Shown here piece by piece: positions 34,772 to 43,124 of a stretch of 47,578 nt of DNA. Source of the DNA: UBA11512 sp964623895 (GTDB lineage: Bacteria > Bacillota > Clostridia > Oscillospirales > CAG-272); NCBI GenBank assembly GCA_964623895.1, contig CAZUWA010000009.1, forward strand, positions 1 through 47,578. Reading direction: 5' to 3'. The number at the start of each line of letters is the position of its first letter. Positions within the stretch are counted from its first letter, which is position 1. The position numbers and the translations under genes were made by a program. The notes beneath the pieces are model-generated. The model searched no databases, was not told where the DNA came from, and worked only from the letters and a program-made list of their open reading frames with translations.

Positions 34772-35614
34772 TCAAACGGTATAGAACAGAGCCAGCCCGA
34801 CCACCTCATAAAGGATGATCGGCACGGGACCTGCGCCAAGCACGCTGTCGAAGCGATCGAGAATACCGCCGTGTCCCGGAAGTAGCTTCCCATAGTCCTT
34901 GATCCCGTAATGCCGTTTGACCAACGAAGCAATCAGATCACCCGCCATGGCAAAAAGCGACATGACCAGTCCTACGGCAATAAGCGCGGGATAATTCGGC
35001 AGATATGTATCTTGTATCAATCTTACAACAAAGCCAAAGATGACTGCGGCTAAAACGCCGGCGCACAGTCCGCCGATTGCCCCTTCCACTGTTTTCTTGG
35101 GGCTGACATCGGGAATGAGTTTGTGTTTTCCAAACGCTTTGCCGGTAAGATATGCGAAGATATCGGTCGACCACGCAACAAGGAACGGTAATTCATATCC
35201 GTATTTTCCTTGTCCCACGATATGCATTTCAAGCGCATACAGCGCATTAAAGCTGATCAGCACATACAAGCACATCAAAAACAAGATCGCAACATCCTGT
35301 AATTGTAATCTTCCTTTCGAAAAAACAGCAGACACCAAATACCATAACGCAAGCAAAAAAAAGACAATTGCGCAGTTTTTAAAAAATGTCCCTGCTTTTC
35401 CGAAATATACCAGAAACGGAAGTAGCACCGCTACCAAATAAGTTGGAAGCGCCACCCCAATTTTTTTGTGTAACCCTGCCGCACGCAAAATTTCAAACAT
35501 AGACACTACACCGACAAAGAGAAAGAAAATCAATCCAAGCAGTGTATGCCCCAATAAAATTACCGGAATGATGATCAGTGCAAAAATGATTGCCGTAATA
35601 ACTCTGGTCTTCAT
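34772..35614 (-). CDS. cdsA: Phosphatidate cytidylyltransferase
   Basis: CdsA makes CDP-diacylglycerol, the precursor of phospholipids. The 280-residue protein is a polytopic membrane enzyme with about eight segments. The C-terminal CDP-diglyceride synthetase signature is intact: SLVKRHYGIKDYGKLLPGHG followed by GILDRFDS. It follows uppS after 3 nt and is the last gene before a 152-nt gap. The pairing uppS-cdsA is the normal Firmicute order. Confidence 0.95.
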   Translation of the reverse strand: MKTRVITAIIFALIIIPVILLGHTLLGLIFFLFVGVVSMFEILRAAGLHKKIGVALPTYLVAVLLPFLVYFGKAGTFFKNCAIVFFLLALWYLVSAVFSKGRLQLQDVAILFLMCLYVLISFNALYALEMHIVGQGKYGYELPFLVAWSTDIFAYLTGKAFGKHKLIPDVSPKKTVEGAIGGLCAGVLAAVIFGFVVRLIQDTYLPNYPALIAVGLVMSLFAMAGDLIASLVKRHYGIKDYGKLLPGHGGILDRFDSVLGAGPVPIILYEVVGLALFYTV

Positions 35615-35617
35615 TCT

Positions 35618-36349
35618 TTACTCCTTTTTCCCGTCGGCATTCACGACCGCGCCAAAGCGTCTCGTTCTACCTCCGAATGCTTTGATAGCGCGATCGATCT
35701 CTTCCTCATTCATGTCCGGCCAACAGGTATCGGTATAGTAAAATTCACTGTAAGCTGCCTGCCAAAGAAGAAAATTGGACAGTCTCTGCTCGCCTGCCGT
35801 GCGCACGATCAGATCGGGGTCCGGACTTTCACAGGTGTAAAGCGCACCATTGAGCGATGCTTCGGTCACCGCCTTCCCCTCTTTAATCAACTTGTTGACC
35901 GCATAAACAATTTCCGCACGCGAACCATAGTTGAGGGCAATGTTTAGGATATATTTGTTGTTTTTTGAACGTTCCTCAAGATCGATCATCTCTGCACGCA
36001 GATTGGGGGAGAATGCCGATTTGTCTCCGAGAAAGATCAGCCGCACATCGTTTTTACGGATTTCTTCAAAAGCATCATCCATGTAACTCTTGAACAGCTT
36101 CATCAAGGCAGAAATCTCTTTTTCCGAACGTTTCCAGTTTTCGGTAGAAAAGGCGTAGAAAGTCAGATGCATCACACCGAGGTCAAAACAATACTCAAGG
36201 ATCTTTCGAAAAATCTCAGCGCCCACCTTGTGCCCGTACTCTCTGGGCATCAGTCTCTTTTTCGCCCATCTGCCGTTACCGTCCATAATGAACGCAATAT
36301 GCTGTATATTCTTTTCTTTGACTAATGCCACACTTTCTTCTCTGGACAT
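35618..36349 (-). CDS. uppS: Isoprenyl diphosphate synthase (undecaprenyl type), UppS
   Basis: UppS extends FPP with isopentenyl units to the lipid carrier of cell-wall synthesis. The catalytic Asp lies in FIMDGNGRWAKKR; YGHKVGAE, FYAFSTENWKRS (with the catalytic-site loop) and the RTAGEQRLSNFLLWQAAYSEF block are all present. At 243 residues it is a normal cis-prenyltransferase. It lies 24 nt after frr. Its product needs isoprenoid precursors made by Dxr and IspG from the same cluster. Confidence 0.96.
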   Translation of the reverse strand: MSREESVALVKEKNIQHIAFIMDGNGRWAKKRLMPREYGHKVGAEIFRKILEYCFDLGVMHLTFYAFSTENWKRSEKEISALMKLFKSYMDDAFEEIRKNDVRLIFLGDKSAFSPNLRAEMIDLEERSKNNKYILNIALNYGSRAEIVYAVNKLIKEGKAVTEASLNGALYTCESPDPDLIVRTAGEQRLSNFLLWQAAYSEFYYTDTCWPDMNEEEIDRAIKAFGGRTRRFGAVVNADGKKE

Positions 36350-36373
36350 ACTACTACACCTCTTGTTTTACGA

Positions 36374-36928
36374 TCAAACAGTCATCAATTCCTTGGATTT
36401 TTTGTCTGCGATCTCATCGACCTTTTTGATATACTTATCGGTCAGATCCTGAATAGTCTTTTCGGAAGTCTTCTGTTCATCCTCGGTCATCTCGCCTGTT
36501 TTCTTCATACTCTTACACTTATCGTTGGCATCTCTGCGAATGTTTCTGAGATTAACTTTGCACTCCTCCGCATGTTTTGCTACATCCTTACAGAGTTGCT
36601 TTCTGCGCTCTTCCGTCGCCTGCGGGAAAAGGAGCCGAATGACTGAACCGTCATTCTGCGGATTGACACCGATATCTGCCATCTGGATCGCCTTTTCGAT
36701 TGCCTTTAAAAGCGTTTTATCCCAAGGTGTGATCACAATGGTGCGCGCATCGGTGACCTTAACCTCTGCCACAGCATTGATGGCTGTGGGCGCACCGTAA
36801 TATTCCACTTCCACATCGTTTAACAGCGCCGGATTGGCTCTTCCTGCCGAAATGACGGAAAGTTGTTCTTCGAAAAAGGCAATGCTCTTTGTCATTTTGC
36901 TTTCGTAAAGAGGTGTTTCGAGTTTCAT
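36374..36928 (-). CDS. frr: Ribosome recycling factor
   Basis: Frr splits post-termination ribosomes with EF-G. The 184-residue product is all helical at both ends, with ISAGRANPALLNDVEVEYYG near residue 27 and a conserved RRDANDKCKS block. The length matches the family (185). It follows pyrH after 66 nt and precedes uppS after 24 nt, the standard order. Confidence 0.97.
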   Translation of the reverse strand: MKLETPLYESKMTKSIAFFEEQLSVISAGRANPALLNDVEVEYYGAPTAINAVAEVKVTDARTIVITPWDKTLLKAIEKAIQMADIGVNPQNDGSVIRLLFPQATEERRKQLCKDVAKHAEECKVNLRNIRRDANDKCKSMKKTGEMTEDEQKTSEKTIQDLTDKYIKKVDEIADKKSKELMTV

Positions 36929-36994
36929 AGTATTCTGTTCCTTTCGTATTTTAAATCATATTCACAAGGTGCAAAAAAGATCACGCTTGTTTAT

Positions 36995-37711
36995 TCATTC
37001 TGCGCAGTTATCAATAACCGTCCCCGGTTCTTCTCCCTTTGCGACCGCAACGATCCTATTCGGATCATCTAGCCCAAACACCAGAATTTTAAGGTCGTTG
37101 TCCAATCCGAACGCCGCAGCGGTCATATCAATCGCCTTTAACTGATCCTTTAAGATCTGTGCAAAGGTGATATGTGTATATCTCTTGGCATCGGGATTCT
37201 TGTTTGGATCGGAATCATAGATGCCATCCACATTCTTTGCAAACAAGAGAGCATCTGCCTCAATTTCCTTGCCTTTTAACACTGCACCGGTATCGGTAGA
37301 GAAATAGGGACTGCCTGTACCGCAGCCGAAGATAACGATCTTTCCTTCCGAAAGCAATTTGACGGCCTCATCTCTTGAAAATGGCTCTGCAAACGGCTTC
37401 ATGGCTACAGATGTCATCACGACTGCTTCTTTTCCTTGCTTTGCCAACGCATCTTTCAAAGAAAGTGCGTTAATGACCGTACCAAGCATACCCATTTGGT
37501 CTGCTGTTACGCGGTCCATTCCCCTGCCCGGTCTTGCTCCGCGCCAAATATTGCCCGCACCGACAACAATAGCCACTTCCACACCGGCTTCTGCCGTTTT
37601 CACAATGGCAGAGGTAATGGCGTCTACCATTTCGTAATCATACAGTTCGTCGACTTTTTCGTTTTTCAACGCTTCTCCGGACAATTTCAAAAGAATTCTT
37701 TTGTACTTCAT
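36995..37711 (-). CDS. pyrH: Uridylate kinase (UMP kinase)
   Basis: PyrH phosphorylates UMP in pyrimidine nucleotide synthesis; it belongs to the amino-acid kinase fold. KRILLKLSGEALKNE opens the protein, GAGNIWRGA forms the phosphate loop, and GTGSPYFSTDTGA and LLFAKNVDGIYDSDP are the nucleotide-binding segments. AGAGGT lies 8 nt before the ATG. In many Firmicutes rpsB and tsf come before pyrH; here a PAP2 protein gene does instead. Confidence 0.97.
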   Translation of the reverse strand: MKYKRILLKLSGEALKNEKVDELYDYEMVDAITSAIVKTAEAGVEVAIVVGAGNIWRGARPGRGMDRVTADQMGMLGTVINALSLKDALAKQGKEAVVMTSVAMKPFAEPFSRDEAVKLLSEGKIVIFGCGTGSPYFSTDTGAVLKGKEIEADALLFAKNVDGIYDSDPNKNPDAKRYTHITFAQILKDQLKAIDMTAAAFGLDNDLKILVFGLDDPNRIVAVAKGEEPGTVIDNCAE

Positions 37712-37754
37712 GGTGTTCTACCTCTTTCTTTTTATTTTCCAAGATCGGAACAGT

Positions 37755-38726
37755 TTAATTTGCTCTTTGCTTTCTTGAGGCCAGCCACTTTTCCGTTGTT
37801 GGAATGGCAATGACAACAAAGACAATCATCAGGAAATATCTTAAAATGTCGATCGCGATCAATTCTTTTCCGAACAGAGCAATACCGAAATGCTTAAGTC
37901 CTTCCTTCAGCGCAAATACACCGGCAACTCCGACTGCCATCCGAACGATTTTTCTTTTTACGCTTGCTTTTTCCGGTTCAAAATGCAACCATCTGCAATC
38001 AACCAAAAAGCTGATCGCAAATCCGATGCCACAGGATGCCATCTTCACACAGTCCGCCACCATGTCGAATTCTTTGACCGCGCCCACCGCATACAAGGCA
38101 CAACTGTACACAATGGCGCCGAGCGACACCAATACAACGATGGCGGAAATGACCACGTCTGCCTTTCTGTTATCAAACACTTTATCAAACACCATTGCGC
38201 AAGAAACGATCAGCAAAAGCGTCAAAATAAAAGAAACGACTACATCAAAAGGAGTGTGTACTCCTAAATAGAGCCTTGAAAAAGCAATGGTCACCGCAAC
38301 GGCAAAAAGCGTAATCCTTACCCACATTTTTTTGACCGACAATCCGAGCATCCCGTAAAGAGAGAGAGCTGATTGAGTATGCCCACTCGGAAAGGAATAG
38401 CCTGTCGCTCCCTCCACCGAGCCAAACATGTCAAGCGGACGGTATCGATCGATCAGATGCGGATAATCCTTAACGAGCACCCACGGACGCTCAATCCGAC
38501 AACCGATCTTCAAAAACTGGACGACTGCCGAGGAGACAAAAAAGGCAATACCCATTTTGTACGCCATTTTTTTGTTGAAACACAGAAAAAGCAGCGCAAC
38601 CACTACAATAATAATATATTCCGATCCGAGCCATGTAAAAAGCGAAAAAAATCGGTCAAAAAATGCCGTTCTATTTTCGGCGATCCACGCAAGAATCTCC
38701 AAATTCCATTCAAAAAATGCGCTCAT
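37755..38726 (-). CDS. PAP2 superfamily membrane phosphatase with extra C-terminal membrane region
   Basis: The three PAP2 phosphatase motifs are present: K-x6-RP (KIGCRIERP), PSGH (FPSGHTQ) and SR-x5-H (SRLYLGVHTP), giving the catalytic His pair and Arg. Such enzymes dephosphorylate lipid phosphates, including undecaprenyl pyrophosphate. After residue ~200 come about four more membrane segments, so the 323-residue protein is longer than a minimal PAP2. It overlaps the GT2/GtrA gene by ATGA and precedes pyrH by 43 nt. Coupling with a lipid-linked glycosyltransferase and nearby uppS suggests a role in polyprenyl-phosphate recycling; that is inferred only. Confidence 0.88.
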   Translation of the reverse strand: MSAFFEWNLEILAWIAENRTAFFDRFFSLFTWLGSEYIIIVVVALLFLCFNKKMAYKMGIAFFVSSAVVQFLKIGCRIERPWVLVKDYPHLIDRYRPLDMFGSVEGATGYSFPSGHTQSALSLYGMLGLSVKKMWVRITLFAVAVTIAFSRLYLGVHTPFDVVVSFILTLLLIVSCAMVFDKVFDNRKADVVISAIVVLVSLGAIVYSCALYAVGAVKEFDMVADCVKMASCGIGFAISFLVDCRWLHFEPEKASVKRKIVRMAVGVAGVFALKEGLKHFGIALFGKELIAIDILRYFLMIVFVVIAIPTTEKWLASRKQRAN

Positions 38727-39868
38727 TTTTGTTTTTCTTTCCTTTTTTCACCACGAAACACCCATTCTCTCTGCAGAATGTAGGTAAAGATGAACATCAC
38801 GATCTGAAGGATGGGATGCACCAACAAATTGGCATACGGCTCTACCGCATTCGGTAAAAATCCCCACACCGAAACCCCTTTAACAGCCAGTAATTGACAG
38901 AACAATCCGATAGCCGCCATCGGGAGGCATATAGTGTAGTATTTCAGCAATGCCGTAGACAACTTATTTTTCGTCTTGGATTTCGTTCCGAAAACGAAGC
39001 TTCTATTGCAAATAAAGTTAAACACCGAAGAAATGAGTCTGGCAATCGTATAAGCAATAGCCGTATACCGGAGAATATCCAAATCCGTAAATCGGATGAG
39101 CAACCAAGTCAATGCCGCAAGACATCCGTACTCCAACAGGTAAGACATGATCGACACCCCGGTATACTTTACAAAATGCCCAAGGATCATTTTATACACT
39201 CTGAAAGAATCTCTGATCACACGATAGTGAGAAGTTTGATTTTCCTCGATATAAATGGTGCGTATGACCTCTTCCGTATACGGAATGCACTCTGTCTTGA
39301 AATCAAGCAGCATCCTTGTTTCATACTCATAACGTTCTCCACGCACCTGCAACATCTGCGGAAGCACCGACATCGGAAAAGCGCGCAATCCCGTTTGGGT
39401 GTCGCTCAGTTTCATACCGCAAAAAATTCTGAAAACAGCACAGGTAATACGATTGCCCGCCATGCTCCTAAACGGAACATCCTTCTGTGAAAAGTCGCGC
39501 ACACCAAGCACAACTTTCCGCTCCCGCGTCATCCTTTCCGCGCATTTTTTGCAGTCCTCCGGGTGATGCTGTGCATCTCCGTCCACCGTCACCGCGCCAA
39601 GCGCATCCGGCATGTTTTCAAGAATGTACGCAAAAGCCGTCTTCATTGCGGCGCCCTTGCCCTTGTTGACTTCATGCACCAAAAGAGTGACTCCCGGCAT
39701 CGCGGCGCAGTCCTTAAAACGAGCCTTGTGTTCTTCACTGCTACCGTCATCAACTGCAATGACCCTTTCAAAACCAACGTCCAACAGTCCCTTGACCACC
39801 TTTGCCAGCTTTTCATCCGGGTTGAGAGATGGCACGACCGCCACCACTTTTTGATATCCATTTTCCAT
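38723..39868 (-). CDS. Fused family 2 glycosyltransferase and GtrA-like membrane protein
   Basis: The first ~215 residues form a GT-A family 2 transferase: VVAVVPSLNPDEKL, IAVDDGSSEE, the nucleotide-sugar metal motif TVDGDAQHHPED and DTQTGLRAFP. The rest is a GtrA domain with four membrane segments (from ~235), as in proteins that pass sugars from or to polyprenyl phosphate. Such fusions usually add a sugar from UDP- or GDP-sugar to undecaprenyl phosphate. The product is 381 residues. Its ATGA overlap with the PAP2 gene and closeness to uppS point to polyprenyl-linked glycan work. The sugar is unknown. Confidence 0.88.
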   Translation of the reverse strand: MENGYQKVVAVVPSLNPDEKLAKVVKGLLDVGFERVIAVDDGSSEEHKARFKDCAAMPGVTLLVHEVNKGKGAAMKTAFAYILENMPDALGAVTVDGDAQHHPEDCKKCAERMTRERKVVLGVRDFSQKDVPFRSMAGNRITCAVFRIFCGMKLSDTQTGLRAFPMSVLPQMLQVRGERYEYETRMLLDFKTECIPYTEEVIRTIYIEENQTSHYRVIRDSFRVYKMILGHFVKYTGVSIMSYLLEYGCLAALTWLLIRFTDLDILRYTAIAYTIARLISSVFNFICNRSFVFGTKSKTKNKLSTALLKYYTICLPMAAIGLFCQLLAVKGVSVWGFLPNAVEPYANLLVHPILQIVMFIFTYILQREWVFRGEKRKEKQK

Positions 39869-39882
39869 GTCGTTTTAATTCC

Positions 39883-40332
39883 CTATTTTTTATCAAGTTC
39901 TGTGACCATATCCACTCTTCTCTGATGTCTTCCACCCTCATACGGAGTGGCAAGAAAAAGTTCCGCCAGTGCACATCCCTGTTCCGGCGTCACTACGCGC
40001 GCACCAAGGCAAAGAATGTTCGCATCATTGTGGCGTCTGGTCATCTCTGCGGAAAAAGCATCCGAGCACACTGCGGCACGGATACCCACATGCTTATTTG
40101 CCGCCATCGACATGCCGATGCCCGTTCCGCAAATCAGCAATCCGAAATCGTGGGTTTTCTTTTGGATCGATTCCGCAACAAGATGGGCATATACAGGATA
40201 ATCGACCGACTTTTCCGCTGTATAACAGCCGTAATCCACCATTTCAATGCCCTTTTCTTCAAGATATTTCAAAATCGCTTCTTTGAGCGGAAAGCCGGCA
40301 TGATCGCAGGCAATTGCAACTGTTTTATTCAT
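39883..40332 (-). CDS. rpiB: Ribose-5-phosphate isomerase B
   Basis: RpiB interconverts ribose-5-phosphate and ribulose-5-phosphate; the LacAB family also includes allose-phosphate isomerases. ACDHAGFPLKE near the start holds the active-site Asp-His, LLICGTGIGMSMAANK the base-forming Cys and phosphate loop, and a conserved His/Arg cluster lies in RRHNDANILCLGARV. At 149 residues it has the expected size. It overlaps tsaB by 8 nt. No pentose operon is present, so a housekeeping role is likely. Confidence 0.94.
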   Translation of the reverse strand: MNKTVAIACDHAGFPLKEAILKYLEEKGIEMVDYGCYTAEKSVDYPVYAHLVAESIQKKTHDFGLLICGTGIGMSMAANKHVGIRAAVCSDAFSAEMTRRHNDANILCLGARVVTPEQGCALAELFLATPYEGGRHQRRVDMVTELDKK

Positions 40333-41041
40333 GATGCTGTTCTCTTTTCATTTTTTCTATTCTTTCACGTTCCGCCTGCGTCGCACGAAGATAGACCGGC
40401 AATAAGCATTCCTCGGCATAATCGCCGTCCGGCTGTTGCTGATACCGCTTTTTTGCCACAGCGGCAACACTATAGCCGTTTGCAAACCTTTTTTCTTCCG
40501 GCGTCTCTGCAAGATGGGCGCAGGTCAGTTTGTTTTTACATTTTTCATACCCGTCTCCGACAAGGTAGACTGTCTTTCCGAGCGTTGTTAGCCGCTCATC
40601 CAGTGCCGATATCGGCAGAAGTTCATCCTTCGTCAACCTTTTAACACAAGAACCGTCCCCTTCAAAGAGCGCGGTGTACATCTGATCGCGGCGCGCATCC
40701 ATCACCGAGCAAATCACGCCCCTGACACCGACCAGATTTTCCGCCAACGCTGCCAATGCCGAAACCGGCACACATGGCTTCCCACTGCCGGAACAAAGTC
40801 CCTTCACCGTTGCCACACCGATACGAATGCCGGTAAAAGAACCAGGACCGACCGACACGGCAAACAAGTCGACATCGTGCGCCTTCAAACCGTTGTCATT
40901 AAACGCTCGCACGATCATCGGCAAAAGCACCTCCGAATGAGAATGTCCCACCGAGATGTTTTCGGAAAACAAAGTCTGTTCATCAGCACATAGTGCCACG
41001 CATGCCATGGCAGTACTGCTGTCTAATGCCAAAATCTTCAA
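40325..41041 (-). CDS. tsaB: tRNA threonylcarbamoyladenosine synthesis protein TsaB
   Basis: TsaB (YeaZ) is the non-catalytic ASKHA-fold partner of TsaD and TsaE in t6A37 synthesis. The N-terminal MKILALDSSTAMACVALC, the central FAVSVGPGSFTGIRIGVATV (family hallmark) and a C-terminal YLRATQAE segment are present. At 238 residues it is normal. It overlaps tsaE by ATGA. The usual following genes rimI and tsaD are replaced here by rpiB; tsaD must lie elsewhere. Confidence 0.95.
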   Translation of the reverse strand: MKILALDSSTAMACVALCADEQTLFSENISVGHSHSEVLLPMIVRAFNDNGLKAHDVDLFAVSVGPGSFTGIRIGVATVKGLCSGSGKPCVPVSALAALAENLVGVRGVICSVMDARRDQMYTALFEGDGSCVKRLTKDELLPISALDERLTTLGKTVYLVGDGYEKCKNKLTCAHLAETPEEKRFANGYSVAAVAKKRYQQQPDGDYAEECLLPVYLRATQAERERIEKMKREQHHE

Positions 41042-41484
41042 TTTTCCACCTCTTCTTCGGCTTCAATGCGCAAGATCTCGATCTTGCGGCTCTCCTCGCC
41101 GGTCTTGGAGATCTCCACCTGATAGTAACTCGTCGGCAAAGCATACGGGGTATTTTCGCACCATTCCGCGGCGATCACCCCATCGCAATCGTAAAAGCCG
41201 ACTGACTCCAAATCTTCCTCGGACGTGATCCGATACATATCAAAATGGTAAAAGGTACAAAACTTTCCCTTATACTGTCTCATTACAGTGTAGGTAGGAC
41301 TGCATACCCGTTCTCCAGGGCAGAACACTGAACAGATGCCCCTGACAAACGCAGTCTTCCCTGCGCCAAGTTCTCCGTTTAGAGCAATGAAATCCCCTTT
41401 TTTGAGAAGGCGTGCAAAGATCGAACCCAATCGTTCGGTCTGCTGTTCACTTGTACTTTCGATGTTTAAAACGATTTTTCCCAT
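41038..41484 (-). CDS. tsaE: tRNA threonylcarbamoyladenosine synthesis ATPase TsaE
   Basis: TsaE (YjeE/YdiB) is the P-loop ATPase that drives the TsaBD complex. Walker A is GELGAGKTAFVRG, and SPTYTVMRQY plus FYHFDMYR are family hallmarks (switch regions). I chose ATG at 41484 (148 residues) since family members are about 150 residues; the longer reading from 41556 adds 24 residues of no recognisable kind. The ribosome site is weak (AGAG). It is the first gene of a long minus-strand gene cluster. Confidence 0.93.
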   Translation of the reverse strand: MGKIVLNIESTSEQQTERLGSIFARLLKKGDFIALNGELGAGKTAFVRGICSVFCPGERVCSPTYTVMRQYKGKFCTFYHFDMYRITSEEDLESVGFYDCDGVIAAEWCENTPYALPTSYYQVEISKTGEESRKIEILRIEAEEEVEN

Positions 41485-41569
41485 TTGTATCTCTTTATTG
41501 CATGATCGGATACCATTGCCGTTGGGCATGATCGTCCGAAAGCCATACTGTCTCATTGTTATTCGATTT

Positions 41570-41598
41570 ATTATATCATATTTTTTTTGTTTTGAAAA
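41570..41598 (-). promoter_or_regulatory. Extended -10 promoter for the tsaE cluster
   Basis: On the minus strand TGATATAAT forms an extended -10 (TATAAT 41575-41570). The -35 at the right distance is poor (TTTTCA, 41598-41593) and lies within a palindrome. Confidence 0.5.
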
Positions 41599-41611
41599 GG
41601 TCTTTTCAAAA
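41590..41611. promoter_or_regulatory. Perfect 10-bp palindrome over the tsaE -35
   Basis: TTTTGAAAAG (41590-41599) and CTTTTCAAAA (41602-41611) are exact inverse complements with a GT centre, an operator-like dyad across the -35 of tsaE. A smaller dyad, ACCGA/TCGGT, lies at 41628-41641. Confidence 0.45.
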
Positions 41612-41691
41612 AATTCTTCCTTCTCTACCGATATTTCGGTAAAAAACTTTAAATTTCCGCCATTTATTTACAATTCATTCTTCAAAAGCAT

Positions 41692-41720
41692 TTGACAAGG
41701 CAGAAATTTGGGTGTATAAT
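41692..41720 (+). promoter_or_regulatory. Consensus sigmaA promoter for the aspartate kinase gene
   Basis: TTGACA (41692-41697), 17 nt, TATAAT (41715-41720): both hexamers perfect. Confidence 0.9.
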
Positions 41721-41798
41721 GTATAGGTATAATTTTATCTTTCATACAATAAGAAGAAGGGATGCGGAAATGCATCCGACAAAAAGAGGTATTTTGGA

Positions 41799-43124
41799 AT
41801 GTCAGAACAGATCCTAAAGGTGGCAAAATTCGGCGGAAGTTCGCTGTCCGATCCGCATCGGTTCAAGATTGCCATCGACATCGTGAAAGCGCAAGCGGAA
41901 CGACGCTATGTCGTGGTCTCTGCGCCCGGAAAACGGTGCAAAGAAGATGAAAAGGTAACAGACCTGCTTTACGCTTGCTATGCCGCTGCACAAAACGGCA
42001 ATACAGAACGTTTTGATGCACTTTTCGGAAAGATCAAGGAGCGTTACGATCTGCTTTGCGATGCGCTTTGCCCCGATATTTCCCTTGAAAACGAATATGA
42101 AGTCATCTACAACTCTTTAAAGGGAAGAATGGGACGCGATTATGCCGCGTCCAGAGGGGAATATTTGAACGGCAAACTCATGGCAGCTTGCCTTGATATT
42201 CCATTCGTCGATCCGGCAGACTGCATATTCTTCAAGGATGACGGTTCTTTTGACTCCGAACGCACCAATGATGCCGTACACTCAATCCTTGCCGGTTTGC
42301 CCAACGCAGTCGTTCCCGGTTTTTACGGATCGATGCCCAATGGTACGATCCGTACCTTCTCAAGAGGCGGTTCGGATATCACCGGTTCAATCGTGGCGCG
42401 CGCCGTCAAAGCGGATTTATATGAAAACTGGACGGATGTCGACGGCTTTTTAATGGCAGACCCACGCATCGTCAAAGATCCGAAGGTCATGTCGGACGTC
42501 ACCTATCACGAACTGCGAGAACTATCTTACATGGGCGCAGGCGTGCTTCACGAGGATGCAGTTCTGCCGGTACGCATGGCAGGCATCCCGATCCTCATCA
42601 AAAACACTTGCAATCCAACAGCCCCCGGCACGATGATCCTGCCCAGAAGAGAAAGCGAGCCGGAAAGCGGCATCACCGGCATTGCCGGCAAAAAGGGATT
42701 CTCCGCAATAGCCGTGGAGAAAGACATGATGAACAGTGAAGTCGGCTTCTGTCGGAAGGTACTCAAGGTGATCGAAGAGAACGGCGTCAACTTTGAGCAT
42801 ATGCCGACCGGTATCGACGTTATGAGCGTCGTTGCACCCACTGCAGAACTTGAGGGCAAGAGGAAGGCGATCTTGGGCGACATCTGCCGCGCAGCGCATC
42901 CGGAATGCGCCTATATCCGTGACCGCATCGCGCTTATTTCAGTAGTCGGAGAAGGCATCTCTTCTTCTTATACAGCAGTACCGGCAGTATTCAAGGCGTT
43001 AGAGAAAGCAGGAGTCACTGTATTGATGGCGGATCGCTGTATTGCCGAAAACAATATCATTGTCGGCGTGGATGAAGCACATTTTGAAGACGCGATCCGT
43101 GCCATCTACAACATTTTCGCATGA
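41799..43124 (+). CDS. Aspartate kinase
   Basis: Aspartate kinase phosphorylates Asp, the first step to lysine, methionine, threonine and diaminopimelate for cell wall. The catalytic domain holds KFGGSSLSD (residues 9-17), RGEYLNGKLMAA, FSRGGSDITGSIVA and DVDGFLMADPRIV. The C-terminal ~150 residues carry two ACT folds (GFSAIAVEKDMMNSE, then RIALISVVGEGIS), the usual allosteric sites for lysine or threonine. At 441 residues it is a monofunctional enzyme. It overlaps the FkbM gene by ATGA. lysC, thrA-like and other paralogues cannot be told apart from sequence alone, so no symbol is given. Confidence 0.95.
   Translation: MSEQILKVAKFGGSSLSDPHRFKIAIDIVKAQAERRYVVVSAPGKRCKEDEKVTDLLYACYAAAQNGNTERFDALFGKIKERYDLLCDALCPDISLENEYEVIYNSLKGRMGRDYAASRGEYLNGKLMAACLDIPFVDPADCIFFKDDGSFDSERTNDAVHSILAGLPNAVVPGFYGSMPNGTIRTFSRGGSDITGSIVARAVKADLYENWTDVDGFLMADPRIVKDPKVMSDVTYHELRELSYMGAGVLHEDAVLPVRMAGIPILIKNTCNPTAPGTMILPRRESEPESGITGIAGKKGFSAIAVEKDMMNSEVGFCRKVLKVIEENGVNFEHMPTGIDVMSVVAPTAELEGKRKAILGDICRAAHPECAYIRDRIALISVVGEGISSSYTAVPAVFKALEKAGVTVLMADRCIAENNIIVGVDEAHFEDAIRAIYNIFA

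Larger units (their letters stand above)
41485..41798. other. Divergent tsaE-lysC intergenic region
   Basis: A 314-nt AT-rich region without a supported gene. It contains the promoter for tsaE, the promoter for the aspartate kinase gene, and two palindromes listed separately. I see no lysine riboswitch: the leader after the kinase promoter is only about 70 nt and holds one small hairpin (GGATGC at 41760-41765 pairing with GCATCC at 41772-41777). Confidence 0.7.

Noticed and set aside
41727..41798. Possible lysine riboswitch before aspartate kinase
   Set aside because: The leader is only ~70 nt and lacks the long paired structure of the L box.
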